DNA from: Qipengyuania_C sp046254955
GTDB taxonomy: Bacteria; Pseudomonadota; Alphaproteobacteria; Sphingomonadales; Sphingomonadaceae
Direction: 5' to 3'
Assembly: GCF_046254955.1 (NCBI RefSeq)
Contig: NZ_JBJXRG010000001.1
Location: 1,674,001-1,738,000 of the forward strand
DNA: 64,000 nucleotides
Shown in pieces: positions 51,094 through 60,150 of the stretch. The stretch's first letter is position 1. The number at the start of each line of letters is the position of its first letter. The position numbers and the translations under genes are program-made. The notes below the pieces were generated by a model that made no database searches, was not told the origin of the DNA, and saw nothing but the letters and a program-made list of their open reading frames with translations.

Positions 51094-52224
51094 TTGCAGA
51101 TATCAGTACTGAAGGAGCGCGCCGAAGGCGAGGGCCGGGTTGCGGCTACGCCCGAGACGGTCAAGAAATTCATCGGGCTTGGCGCAGAGGTCGCGATCGA
51201 AGCTGGCGCAGGTGCAAATGCTTCGATTACGGACGAAGCATATCGCGAAGCCGGGGCGACAATCGGTTCGGCCGCGGATGTGGCCAAGGGCGCTGATATC
51301 GTGCTCGGCGTGCAAGCGCCCGACCCGGCCCTTCTGCAGGGTGGGAATCCAGGTGCATGGGTCGCCGCGACATTTGATCCGTTCCGCAATGGCGAGCTGG
51401 TCGAGGCCTATGCCAAGGCGGGTCTAGAAGCGCTGTCGATGGAATTCATGCCGCGCATCACTCGCGCGCAGAGCATGGACGTGCTGTCCAGCCAGTCGAA
51501 CCTTGCGGGGTACAAGGCCGTGATCGCCAGCGCGGATGAATATGGCCGCGCCTTCCCGATGATGATGACTGCGGCGGGCACGGTGCAGGCCGCACGCGTC
51601 TTCGTGATGGGTGTGGGTGTTGCGGGCCTACAGGCCATCGCGACCGCCAAGCGGCTCGGTGCGCAAGTAAGTGCGACTGATGTCCGGAGTGCAACGAAAG
51701 AACAGATCCAGTCGCTGGGAGCCAAGCCGATCTTCGTCGAGGAGGTTGAAGGTATCGAAGGCGAAGGTTCGGGCGGCTATGCCACCGAAATGAGCGAGGA
51801 ATACCAGAAGGCTCAGGCCGAGCTGGTGTCCGGCCATATCGCCAAGCAGGATATCGTCATCACCACAGCGCTGATCCCAGGCAAGCCCGCGCCGCGCCTC
51901 ATTTCCGACGCGCAGATCGCGACGATGAAGGAAGGCAGCGTGATTTACGATCTGGCCGTCGCGCATGGCGGCAATGTCGAAGGTTCGCAGCCCGATCAGA
52001 CCGTCGTGAAACATGGTGTGAAGATCATCGGCTATGCCAATACGCCGGGCCATTTGGCAGCCGACGCATCCGCGCTGTTCGCGCGCAACTTGTTCAATTT
52101 CCTCTCTGCCTTCTGGGATGAAGAAGCGGGCCGGCCCGTGCTGGACGAGGAAATCGGCGATGCTGTGCGGCTGACGCAGGGCGGCGCCGTGGTCAATGAA
52201 AGGCTGAGGGGAGGGGAAGAATGA
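51094..52224 (+). CDS. pntAA: NAD(P) transhydrogenase alpha subunit, domain I part
   Basis: NAD(H)-binding part of the proton-pumping transhydrogenase, 376 residues. Starts QISVLKERAEGEGRVAATPETV; the Rossmann loop is GVGVAGLQAIATAKRLGA with DVRSAT; SVIYDLAVAHGGN and GYANTPGHLAADAS are diagnostic. The start is a TTG at 51094 with no good Shine-Dalgarno, only 10 bases after the small gene. In this split form the membrane part of alpha is a separate gene (pntAB). The stop overlaps the ATG of an inserted gene (ATGA). Confidence 0.92.
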   Translation: MQISVLKERAEGEGRVAATPETVKKFIGLGAEVAIEAGAGANASITDEAYREAGATIGSAADVAKGADIVLGVQAPDPALLQGGNPGAWVAATFDPFRNGELVEAYAKAGLEALSMEFMPRITRAQSMDVLSSQSNLAGYKAVIASADEYGRAFPMMMTAAGTVQAARVFVMGVGVAGLQAIATAKRLGAQVSATDVRSATKEQIQSLGAKPIFVEEVEGIEGEGSGGYATEMSEEYQKAQAELVSGHIAKQDIVITTALIPGKPAPRLISDAQIATMKEGSVIYDLAVAHGGNVEGSQPDQTVVKHGVKIIGYANTPGHLAADASALFARNLFNFLSAFWDEEAGRPVLDEEIGDAVRLTQGGAVVNERLRGGEE

Positions 52225-53024
52225 TCTGTTCTTGGGAGCATACAAAATCCGCCTATTTTTTTATATTCTCTTCGTTCTTGATTGCCTTATCGTCGCCTGC
52301 CGCTGCTAGGCCGGATGTTATTCAAGTCGACTGGGTGGTTGCGCAAGGTGAACTCGAAAAAGAAGCGTCCGAATCGAAGGGAGGCAAGGTCGAGTATCGA
52401 TTCCAAGCCGTTCCGAGAAACCTTCTTGAAGTCGAGTTTGATATTCACCATCAAGACCAAATTCTCATTAAGTCTGGAACGCAGCTTTACCAAATGCTGG
52501 CTGCTGTACCCACGATATGTAGCCAAGATAAAACGAAGAACCAATCAGTGACAGATAGTAATCGTGTCTGTTTCGAAGACAAAGACAGGGACGGACTCTT
52601 TGATCATTATTATTTAGCGTACCATAGCAACTTTTTTTCAGATCCTTTTTGGTACGCGATTAAGCATATCGAAGACAATGAGCGATTTCCTGTGGAGCCT
52701 TTTGCCGCAATTCGAGCAGAACGAGCGACGGCTAATCGAACCGTGCCCGTAACATTTATTTTCAGAGGAAGAGCTGAGGGTCGGATTAGGGTGGACACAT
52801 ACATCGATGGTATGCGGTTCGTGAGCGATTGTATTGAAGATACCATCTCGAGCAAATTTGGCTGCCTTCACCCTGACATCATTGTCGAACGCCCCCCGAA
52901 GGGTGCAGTTGGGCAAGCAGAATTTGTACAGGTTTCATTTCCGGATAGAGACCTGACCTTTGAGCTTGCTTGGGTGAAGCGATGGACAGGTCAGCTGGAG
53001 GGCACTTCAATCGTTTTCTACTGA
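52221..53024 (+). CDS. AT-rich secreted protein gene inserted inside the pnt operon
   Basis: A 267-residue product with signal peptide (SAYFFIFSSFLIALSSPAAA). It has four cysteines that may form two disulfides (ICSQDK...RVC and CIEDTISSKFGC), and a calcium-loop-like DKDRDGLFDHYY. No family recognised. The ATG overlaps the pntAA stop. By rough hand count the region 52261-52980 is about 47% GC, far below pntAA. The next gene, pntAB, follows 42 bases later. Because pntAA, pntAB and pntB are normally contiguous, this looks like an insertion. Confidence 0.8.
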   Translation: MICSWEHTKSAYFFIFSSFLIALSSPAAARPDVIQVDWVVAQGELEKEASESKGGKVEYRFQAVPRNLLEVEFDIHHQDQILIKSGTQLYQMLAAVPTICSQDKTKNQSVTDSNRVCFEDKDRDGLFDHYYLAYHSNFFSDPFWYAIKHIEDNERFPVEPFAAIRAERATANRTVPVTFIFRGRAEGRIRVDTYIDGMRFVSDCIEDTISSKFGCLHPDIIVERPPKGAVGQAEFVQVSFPDRDLTFELAWVKRWTGQLEGTSIVFY

Positions 53025-53066
53025 CTTTGGGCGGGCAATTTATTCTAAACATGAGTAAGGTACCGG

Positions 53067-53351
53067 ATGGACTTCATCAGCATTCTTTCGATCTTCGTGC
53101 TGGCGTGTTTCGTCGGCTACTATGTGGTTTGGTCGGTCACCCCGGCGCTGCATACGCCTTTGATGGCGGTGACCAATGCGATTTCGTCCGTGATCATCGT
53201 CGGCGCGCTGATAGCGAGCGCGGAGGCAGGTAGTGACCTTGCCAAGTGGCTCGGCCTATTCGGCGTGGTGCTTGCGAGTGTGAACATCTTCGGAGGCTTT
53301 GCCGTCACCGAGCGGATGCTGGCGATGTACAAGAAGAAGGAGAAGAAGTGA
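53067..53351 (+). CDS. pntAB: NAD(P) transhydrogenase alpha subunit, membrane part
   Basis: A 94-residue membrane protein with three helices that forms part of the proton channel. Starts MDFISILSIFVLACFVGYYVVW, contains TPALHTPLMAVTNAISSVIIVGAL and ends in a basic KKKEKK. Overlaps pntB by one base (TGATG). Confidence 0.93.
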   Translation: MDFISILSIFVLACFVGYYVVWSVTPALHTPLMAVTNAISSVIIVGALIASAEAGSDLAKWLGLFGVVLASVNIFGGFAVTERMLAMYKKKEKK

Positions 53352-54796
53352 TGCTCTCCTTCCTTGCAGCTGGTGCCGAAGGCGCAGGAGTGAACCCGTG
53401 GGTCGCCATTGCGTACCTCGCCGCGGGCGTGCTCTTCATCCTCGCACTGCGCGGGTTATCCAGTCCTTCGAGCAGCCGGATGGGCAATCGCTTCGGCATG
53501 CTGGGCATGTTGATCGCCGTGGTGACGACGCTGATCACGCATGACATTGCCAATATCGTTGAGATCGGAGTCGCCATCTTCGTCGGCGGCAGCATCGGAT
53601 TCTTCATCGCTCGCCGGATTGCGATGACGCAGATGCCCGAGCTGGTCGCGGCCTTCCACTCGCTGGTGGGCCTAGCAGCAGTCCTCGTGGGCTGGGCGGC
53701 CTATCTCAATCCAGGTGCTTTCGGACTTCTGGTGGGCGACAGCATAGGAGCTGTCAGCAAGATCGAGATGGGCCTCGGCATTGCTATCGGCGCCATCACT
53801 TTCTCCGGTTCGGTGATCGCTTTTGCCAAGCTCTCCGGCAAGATGAGCGGTGCGCCGATTCTGCTACCGGCGCGCCATGTCATCAATCTCGGCACGCTGG
53901 CTGCTATCATTTTCCTCACGGGGATGTTTGCCATGGCAAGCGGCCCCGCGGAGACCATGCCGCTGATCATTGCGCTCACGGTGGCAGCGTTCGCGATCGG
54001 CTTCCTCCTAATTATCCCCATCGGCGGGGCGGACATGCCGGTCGTGGTGTCAATGCTGAACAGCTATTCGGGCTGGGCGGCAGCGGCGATGGGCTTCACG
54101 CTTGGCAACACCGCGATGATTATCACCGGCGCGCTGGTCGGCTCGTCCGGCGCGATCCTCAGCTACATCATGTGCCGCGCAATGAACCGCAGCTTCATCT
54201 CGGTGATTGCGGGCGGGTTTGGCGCGGAGGATGGCGCGCAGGCGGGCGGTGAGGCGCGCGAACAGCGCCCCTACAAGCAGGGTAGCGCGGCCGATGCCGC
54301 TTTCATGCTCGAACAGGCCGAAAAGGTCATCATCATCCCCGGCTACGGCATGGCGGTGGCACAAGCACAGCACGCTTTGCGCGAGATGGCCGATCTGCTC
54401 GAGGAGAAGGGTGTCGAGGTCAAATACGCGATTCACCCCGTTGCGGGCCGTATGCCAGGACATATGAACGTGCTGTTGGCCGAGGCGGCGGTGCCCTACG
54501 AGAATGTCTTCGAGTTGGAAGATATCAATAGCGAATTCGCGCAAGCCGATGTCGCATTCATCATCGGTGCGAACGATGTGGTGAATCCCGCGGCCAAGAC
54601 CGACAAAACTTCGCCGATCTACGGCATGCCGGTGTTCGACGTGGACAAGGCCAAACAGGTCTTTTTCATCAAGCGCTCGATGGGGGGCGTGGGCTATGCT
54701 GGCGTCGACAATGATGTTTTCTACATGGACCAAACCATGATGCTGCTCTCCGATGCGAAGAAAATGGTCGAGGAGATCGTTAAGTCGATCGACTAG
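53351..54796 (+). CDS. pntB: NAD(P) transhydrogenase beta subunit
   Basis: A 481-residue subunit with a membrane channel domain (about nine helices, to around residue 280) and the NADP(H)-binding domain III (VIIIPGYGMAVAQAQHALREM, HPVAGRMPGHMNVLLAEA, ANDVVNPAAKTD). The ATG at 53351 overlaps the pntAB stop. It drives NADPH formation from NADH using proton motive force. No terminator is obvious right after it. Confidence 0.95.
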   Translation: MLSFLAAGAEGAGVNPWVAIAYLAAGVLFILALRGLSSPSSSRMGNRFGMLGMLIAVVTTLITHDIANIVEIGVAIFVGGSIGFFIARRIAMTQMPELVAAFHSLVGLAAVLVGWAAYLNPGAFGLLVGDSIGAVSKIEMGLGIAIGAITFSGSVIAFAKLSGKMSGAPILLPARHVINLGTLAAIIFLTGMFAMASGPAETMPLIIALTVAAFAIGFLLIIPIGGADMPVVVSMLNSYSGWAAAAMGFTLGNTAMIITGALVGSSGAILSYIMCRAMNRSFISVIAGGFGAEDGAQAGGEAREQRPYKQGSAADAAFMLEQAEKVIIIPGYGMAVAQAQHALREMADLLEEKGVEVKYAIHPVAGRMPGHMNVLLAEAAVPYENVFELEDINSEFAQADVAFIIGANDVVNPAAKTDKTSPIYGMPVFDVDKAKQVFFIKRSMGGVGYAGVDNDVFYMDQTMMLLSDAKKMVEEIVKSID

Positions 54797-54868
54797 GCCG
54801 AGCGCGCTTGCCGCGGCACCCTCCGGCAGACTAGGGTCCCTTCAGGTGGACGACTTGGGGGATCAATC

Positions 54869-56401
54869 GTGACTGTTTTCAGAATAAGCGCGGCGCTCGC
54901 GGGAGTATCATTGGCGTGGATGTCGCAGCCGCTCCAAGCCGAAAAAGGTGTCGGTGCTGAATTCATGGTCATGGAAACTAGCTCCAACGAGGTCGCGCAG
55001 GAGCACTTCCACACCGGTCTGGCACTGTTGCACAACTTCGAATACGGGCGCGCCGCGGCAGCTTTCCGCCTGGCACAGGAGGCCGATCCTGATTTCGTCA
55101 TGGCCTATTGGGGCGAGGCGATGACGTACAACCATCCGCTGTGGGAATTCCGCGATGTCGAAAGGGCGCGCGACGCGCTCGCCAAGCTTGCGCTCACGCC
55201 CGAAGCGCGCTCTGCCAAAGTACGCAACTCCCGTGAGAGGCTTTGGCTCGATGCGGTGGAAACGCTGTATTCGGACGGGCCGAAGGAAGAGCGCGACCAC
55301 GCCTATCTCGCCAAGATGCGCGCCATGCTGGAGGCCGATCCCGACGATATCGACGCGCGTGCGTTCACCGGACTTGCGGTACTTGGCACCTCACACGGCG
55401 GGCGGCAGATCCCGCTCTATATGGAAGCAGCGGGTATCCTCGAGGAAGGCTTCATGGCGCATGAGATGCATCCGGGCATCCTTCACTACATGATCCACTC
55501 TTACGACGATCCGGTTCACGCACCGCTGGGCGAACGGCCAGCAGCTCGATATGCCAAGGTCGCGCCCAACGCCGGCCATGCGCAGCATATGGTGAGCCAT
55601 ATCTTCCATGCGCTGGGCGACTGGGAGCGCTCCGAAGCTGCCAATATCAATGCCGATGCGGTGGTCGACAGACAGCTCGCCGAGCGAGGCCGCGATCCAA
55701 CCTTTTGTGGCCATTACAATGAATGGCTCGCCTATGCCCTGATCCAGCAAGGCAAGGACGCCAGCGAAATGGTTGAGGGTTGCCGCGCAGAGGCAGTGGC
55801 AGAAGTGGCTGCCGGGCGGGATTATGGCAAGATCGGCGGCTACCGCTCCGACAGCAGCAGTTTCGGTACAATTGCACTCCATGCTGGAGTGACCAGCGGT
55901 GTCTGGGCTGAACCGGTCGGCTGGCCCGAAGACCGTTTTCTCAAAGCTCAGTTTAACTTGGCCTATGCATCGTTGTTGCAATCGCGCGATGACCCCGTCG
56001 CTGCCGCAACCGCTCTCGATCGGATGAAGGCAATCCATGGCAAGATTCTGCGCGCTTTGCCTGACGAGATGCCGGACGAGACAGCGATTCCATCTTGGAA
56101 CGAACGGATTATCGCGCAGGGTGAAGCGATTGTGACATTGGCAGGGGGCAACTCAGAAGTGGGGCTCGCCCTGCTCGAAGCTGCCGCCGAAGCCGAGGCA
56201 GCTATGCCTGTGGTTTTCGGGCCGCCGGCAATCGAAAAGCCCAGTTACGAAATGCTGGGCGAAGAATTGCTCGCGCTTGGACGTAGTTCCAAGGCTGCTG
56301 GCGCTTTCCAGAAGGCCTTGGCGTTCTCGCCCGGACGATATCTGTCGTTGAAAGGTCTCGAAGCCGCGCGTGCTTCTACGAGTAGGGAGATCGGATCATG
56401 A
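54869..56401 (+). CDS. Exported TPR-like protein
   Basis: A 510-residue product with a signal peptide (MTVFRISAALAGVSLAWMSQPLQA). Helical repeats include HFHTGLALLHNFEYGRAAAAF and PDFVMAYWGEAMTYNHPLW, and a His-rich region HEMHPGILHYMIHSYDDPVH and AGHAQHMVSHIFHALG. The family is of the tetratricopeptide type common in marine bacteria; role unknown. The start is a GTG at 54869. Its stop overlaps the following hydrolase gene (ATGA), so they are co-translated. Confidence 0.8.
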   Translation: MTVFRISAALAGVSLAWMSQPLQAEKGVGAEFMVMETSSNEVAQEHFHTGLALLHNFEYGRAAAAFRLAQEADPDFVMAYWGEAMTYNHPLWEFRDVERARDALAKLALTPEARSAKVRNSRERLWLDAVETLYSDGPKEERDHAYLAKMRAMLEADPDDIDARAFTGLAVLGTSHGGRQIPLYMEAAGILEEGFMAHEMHPGILHYMIHSYDDPVHAPLGERPAARYAKVAPNAGHAQHMVSHIFHALGDWERSEAANINADAVVDRQLAERGRDPTFCGHYNEWLAYALIQQGKDASEMVEGCRAEAVAEVAAGRDYGKIGGYRSDSSSFGTIALHAGVTSGVWAEPVGWPEDRFLKAQFNLAYASLLQSRDDPVAAATALDRMKAIHGKILRALPDEMPDETAIPSWNERIIAQGEAIVTLAGGNSEVGLALLEAAAEAEAAMPVVFGPPAIEKPSYEMLGEELLALGRSSKAAGAFQKALAFSPGRYLSLKGLEAARASTSREIGS

Positions 56402-57369
56402 AACTGTTTGGCAGAATTGTCCTTGGCCTCGCTGTATTTCTGGTGCTGTCGTTCCTGGTGCTGCGTCAGCCGGACACAGATCCAGATGAAATGCGCGCCA
56501 AGTATGGGCAAGCCCCTTCAGGATTCGTGACCATGGATGATGGGCTGACCGTGCATTTTCGCGATGAGGGGCCCCGAGATGGACTGCCGATCATCCTGTT
56601 GCATGGCTCAAACGCCGACCTGCATACTTGGCAGCCATGGGTCGATGCGCTCAAGGACGATTACCGCGTTATCCGCTTCGACCAGATAGGACATGGGCTC
56701 ACGGGACCATCGGTCTCGGGTGGGTACGGTACAGAAGAGTTCAACGCGACCATCGATGCGGTTGCTGGCGCGCTCGAACTGGACCGATTTGTGATTGGTG
56801 GTAACTCGATGGGCGGCGGCATTTCGATGGCTTACGCGATGGAGAATCCAGACAGGCTTTTGGGGCTGGTGCTCGTGGATGCGGGCGGAGCGGATATCCC
56901 GCGCGAAGGCGGCGGCAATCTGGCGTTCACGCTGGCGCGAATCCCGGGTGTTGGAGCGACATTCAGCCAGATCCTGCCACGGGCGCTGGTTGAGCGCAGC
57001 CTTTCGCAAAGTGTCTCCAACAAGGATGTCGTGACGGACGAGACGGTGGACCGCTATTGGGAGCTGGCACGATACCCGGGCAACCGCGCTGCAACCCGTA
57101 AGCGGTTCTCTGCTGGATGGACCCCCTTCGACGAGGCGGACATCAGGCAAGTCGCAGTGCCAACGCTTGTCATGTGGGGCGACGAAGATGCCCTGATCCC
57201 GGTCGAAGCCGCGACCTGGTTCGCCGAGCGGCTGCAGAACAGCAAGTTGGTGGTCTATGAGGGCATCGGTCACCTTCCGCAGGAAGAGGCGGCGGAACAA
57301 AGCGCTGCGGATCTGCGTGCGTGGCTCGAAGGACTGGGAGAAGACGAACAAAAACTTGAAAACGAATAA
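56398..57369 (+). CDS. Membrane-anchored alpha/beta hydrolase
   Basis: A 323-residue alpha/beta hydrolase with an N-terminal membrane helix (4-22). The oxyanion region is ILLHGSNADLHTW, nucleophile elbow GGNSMGGGIS, Asp in WGDEDALIP and His in GIGHLPQEEA. Similar to epoxide hydrolase/haloalkane dehalogenase-like enzymes; substrate unknown. Translationally coupled to the TPR-like gene. The racemase-like gene follows 73 bases downstream. Confidence 0.87.
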   Translation: MKLFGRIVLGLAVFLVLSFLVLRQPDTDPDEMRAKYGQAPSGFVTMDDGLTVHFRDEGPRDGLPIILLHGSNADLHTWQPWVDALKDDYRVIRFDQIGHGLTGPSVSGGYGTEEFNATIDAVAGALELDRFVIGGNSMGGGISMAYAMENPDRLLGLVLVDAGGADIPREGGGNLAFTLARIPGVGATFSQILPRALVERSLSQSVSNKDVVTDETVDRYWELARYPGNRAATRKRFSAGWTPFDEADIRQVAVPTLVMWGDEDALIPVEAATWFAERLQNSKLVVYEGIGHLPQEEAAEQSAADLRAWLEGLGEDEQKLENE

Positions 57370-57442
57370 TTTTCCCGTCGCTATAGACTAGCAATCCCGG
57401 GCCGAATAAACTCCAGCCCGCGACAGCGTTTGGAGGCTCCGT

Positions 57443-58144
57443 TTGCGCAAGCTCGGCATTATCGGGGGGATGAGTTGGATCTCCACCCGCACCTATTACC
57501 AGAAGATCAACCAGCAGGTGCAGCGCAGGGTAGCTCCCCGCGCAAGTGCGCCGTTGCTGATCGAAAGTCTCGACTATCGTTCGCTGGGCGATTTGGCCGA
57601 AGACGAGTCCTGGTCCAATGCCGCAAATGTCCTGTCCGAATCCGCCAGGCGACTTGAAGCTGCCGGAGCGCAAGGGCTGCTGATCGCCGCGAATGTGATG
57701 CACCGCGTATATGACGAGATAGCATCGGCAGTAGACATCCCTGTACTTCATATTGCCGATTGCATAGGCGAGCGCATGCAGGCCGCTGGAGCGAGCAATG
57801 CCGCGCTGCTCGGTACGCGTCTTGTTATGACCGAGAATTTCTTTCGCAGGAGGCTTGTCGCCCACGGGATCGACCTGCTGCCCCCAGATATGGAAAACCT
57901 CGAGAAGCTCGATCGGACCATTTCGGAGGAGCTGAAACTTGGCAAGGCGACCCGGGACGCGGAGCGGCTGTTGAAGACGATTATGACCCGCTACGAGCAA
58001 TCGGGCGCGGAATCGGTCATTCTAGCCTGTACGGAACTGGAATTGGTGGTCGACGTGAAGGCTAACGTCCTGCCGATTTTCGACGCAGCGCAGATCCACT
58101 GTGATGCTGCGGTCGAATGGCTTCTGCAAGATGAACCAGAGTAG
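57443..58144 (+). CDS. Aspartate/glutamate racemase-family protein, one catalytic residue missing
   Basis: A 233-residue protein of the Asp/Glu/hydantoin racemase family (YgeA-like). It starts with RKLGIIGGMSWISTRTYY and has the second active-site cysteine in ILACTEL (Cys196). The first active-site position, Cys in most members and Thr83 in YgeA, is Ala83 here (LIAANVMHRV). Racemisation by the two-base mechanism is therefore doubtful. The TTG start at 57443 is supported by TGGAGG 6 bases upstream. Confidence 0.82.
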   Translation: MRKLGIIGGMSWISTRTYYQKINQQVQRRVAPRASAPLLIESLDYRSLGDLAEDESWSNAANVLSESARRLEAAGAQGLLIAANVMHRVYDEIASAVDIPVLHIADCIGERMQAAGASNAALLGTRLVMTENFFRRRLVAHGIDLLPPDMENLEKLDRTISEELKLGKATRDAERLLKTIMTRYEQSGAESVILACTELELVVDVKANVLPIFDAAQIHCDAAVEWLLQDEPE

Positions 58145-58181
58145 TCAAGCTCTGCCATAAGCGCGAACAGTCCTTCAATCG

Positions 58182-58199
58182 CCGGGGCAAAAGCCCCGG
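58182..58199. terminator. Strong hairpin without T-run
   Basis: CCGGGGC (58182-58188) and GCCCCGG (58193-58199) form a perfect 7-bp stem around AAAA. It lies 38 bases after the racemase-like stop. No T-run follows; it could still end or stabilise the transcript. Confidence 0.4.
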
Positions 58200-58256
58200 A
58201 GTTCGCCAAGTGTTCCCGTTGTCGCGGCGCAGTCGCTGACCTAAGCGGACAGCATA

Positions 58257-59417
58257 ATGCCGCGTTCCCCGCTAGCCGCCGATCCCGCACAATCTCGCGG
58301 TCGGGAATTTCCCGAGAACCGCGATGGCGCTCGCGGCCCGCGCAGCGAGTTCCAGCGCGATCGTGACCGGATCATACATTCGATTGCTTTCCGGCGGCTG
58401 CGCTCCAAAACACAGGTGTTCATCGCGCCAGACGGCGACCATTATCGAACCCGGCTGACGCATTCGCTCGAGGTGGCGCAGATTGGCCGGGTAATCGCAC
58501 GCGAACTGGGTTTGGACGAGGATCTAACCGAGGCGCTGTGCCTCGCACATGATATTGGCCACCCACCCTTCGGCCATGCGGGCGAGAAGGCGCTCTCAGA
58601 CGCGATGCAGCGCCATGGCGGCTTCGATCACAATGCCCAGACCATCCGCACCCTCGCGCGCCTAGAAAGCCCGTACTGCGATCACGAGGGATTAAACCTC
58701 AGCTGGGAAGTGCTTGAAGGCCTAGCCAAGCATAATGGTCCGATATCCGCGCCTCACTGGGCCCTGGCCGATATCGATCAGGCTTTCCCGCTTGCGCTGG
58801 GCGACTGGCCATCGCTCGAAGCGCAGGTGGCCGCAGTTGCCGACGATATCGCCTATGACAATCATGATATTGATGACGGGCTGCGAGCCGGGTTCATAGG
58901 CCTCGAAGACCTGCTGCAGCTCGATTTCATTGCCGATCAATGGCGCTCGGTAGAATCACGCTTTGCTAGCGCACCGCGCGATCGGCAGCTACGCGAACTG
59001 ATCCGCGGCCAGATCGGATTGATGGTCAATGACGTGATTGCTGCAACCCGACAGAGAATCTCCAAAGTCAGGGATATCGCCGAGGTAAGATCGGGCGAGC
59101 GCGCCTTGGCGCACTTCTCCGCCGGGTTGGCGCTCGAAGAACGTAAGCTCAAGCGATTCATGTATGATCGCCTCTATTACCATGATGAGCAGATCGCGAC
59201 TGCCGAGCGCGCGCGCGATGTTGTCGCTCGGCTGTATGCGGCCTATTCGCAGGATGCAGGACATCTGCCGGTCGAATGGCGGGCCAATTTGCCGGAAGCG
59301 GAACCGGAGAGGGCACGGCACATAGCCGATTTCATTGCTGGGATGACTGATCGATTTGCCATGGAGCAATGCCTGAAGATCTACGGGAGTGCGCCGGAAG
59401 GTTTGAGCAATGTTTGA
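58257..59417 (+). CDS. dgt: dGTPase-like HD hydrolase
   Basis: A 386-residue HD-domain protein of the dNTP triphosphohydrolase family. Metal ligands are His69 in RTRLTHSLEV, His98-Asp99 in CLAHDIGHPPFGHAG, and an Asp in VADDIAYDNHD. It starts MPRSPLAADPAQSRGR. The length and the RSEFQRDRDRIIHS region point to the bacterial type-2 deoxyguanosinetriphosphate triphosphohydrolase-like group. Overlaps the next gene by 8 bases. Confidence 0.9.
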   Translation: MPRSPLAADPAQSRGREFPENRDGARGPRSEFQRDRDRIIHSIAFRRLRSKTQVFIAPDGDHYRTRLTHSLEVAQIGRVIARELGLDEDLTEALCLAHDIGHPPFGHAGEKALSDAMQRHGGFDHNAQTIRTLARLESPYCDHEGLNLSWEVLEGLAKHNGPISAPHWALADIDQAFPLALGDWPSLEAQVAAVADDIAYDNHDIDDGLRAGFIGLEDLLQLDFIADQWRSVESRFASAPRDRQLRELIRGQIGLMVNDVIAATRQRISKVRDIAEVRSGERALAHFSAGLALEERKLKRFMYDRLYYHDEQIATAERARDVVARLYAAYSQDAGHLPVEWRANLPEAEPERARHIADFIAGMTDRFAMEQCLKIYGSAPEGLSNV

Positions 59418-60105
59418 CGTTTCGCGCATCGCGTTGGTCGGTTCGACCGGGTTGATCGGACGCAAGGTGATGGAAACTTGCGTCGGGCGCGAGGATCTGC
59501 GCCTGACCGCGGTCTCACGCCGCGAGGCCCCGCTGCCCAAGGGAGCGCGGATGGAGATGTTCGTCGCCGAACCCGACAAATGGGGCGAAGTGTTTGAGGC
59601 AGTGAAGCCAGTTTCGCTGATCTGCGCGTTGGGGACCACCATGCGCAAATCCGGCGGCGATCAGGAGCAGTTCCGGGCGGTCGACCAGGAACTGGTGCTC
59701 AAGGTCGCGCATGCCGCGCTTCGGGCAGGGGTGAAGCGTTTGGTGACGATCAGCTCGGTCGGGGCCGATGCGCTATCGAGCAACTTCTATCTCAAGGTGA
59801 AGGGCGAAACCGACCGCGAGCTGATGCATATGAAGTTCGACCGACTGGATATCCTTCGCCCGGGCCTGCTGCGCGGTTTCCGCGGGTTGGACACGCGCCC
59901 GGCCGAACAAATCGGCCAGATTGTCAGCCCACTTGCCAACCTGGCGCTGCATGGCGGGATGCGCCGCTATCGTGCCATCCGAGCGCAGCGCGTGGCCGAA
60001 GCGTGTCTGGCGCTCGCCATTCGCAAGGCGGGTGGCAAGTTCCGTCACGAGTACGACTCGATTGTGCAGGCGGCCAAGAGCTTGCCGCGCATCGACGCAG
60101 ACTAG
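59410..60105 (+). CDS. NAD(P)-binding atypical SDR (HTATIP2-like)
   Basis: A 231-residue Rossmann protein with nucleotide loop LVGSTGLIGRKVM and motif TISSVGADALSSNFYLKVKG, typical of the oxidoreductase HTATIP2/YbjT-like branch. Ends with the helix EACLALAIRKAG. Substrate unknown. Translationally coupled to dgt. Confidence 0.82.
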   Translation: MFDVSRIALVGSTGLIGRKVMETCVGREDLRLTAVSRREAPLPKGARMEMFVAEPDKWGEVFEAVKPVSLICALGTTMRKSGGDQEQFRAVDQELVLKVAHAALRAGVKRLVTISSVGADALSSNFYLKVKGETDRELMHMKFDRLDILRPGLLRGFRGLDTRPAEQIGQIVSPLANLALHGGMRRYRAIRAQRVAEACLALAIRKAGGKFRHEYDSIVQAAKSLPRIDAD

Positions 60106-60150
60106 CCTTGTCGGCGTGTCCGCCTTAGGCAGGCGGCCGAAGGGGAATCG

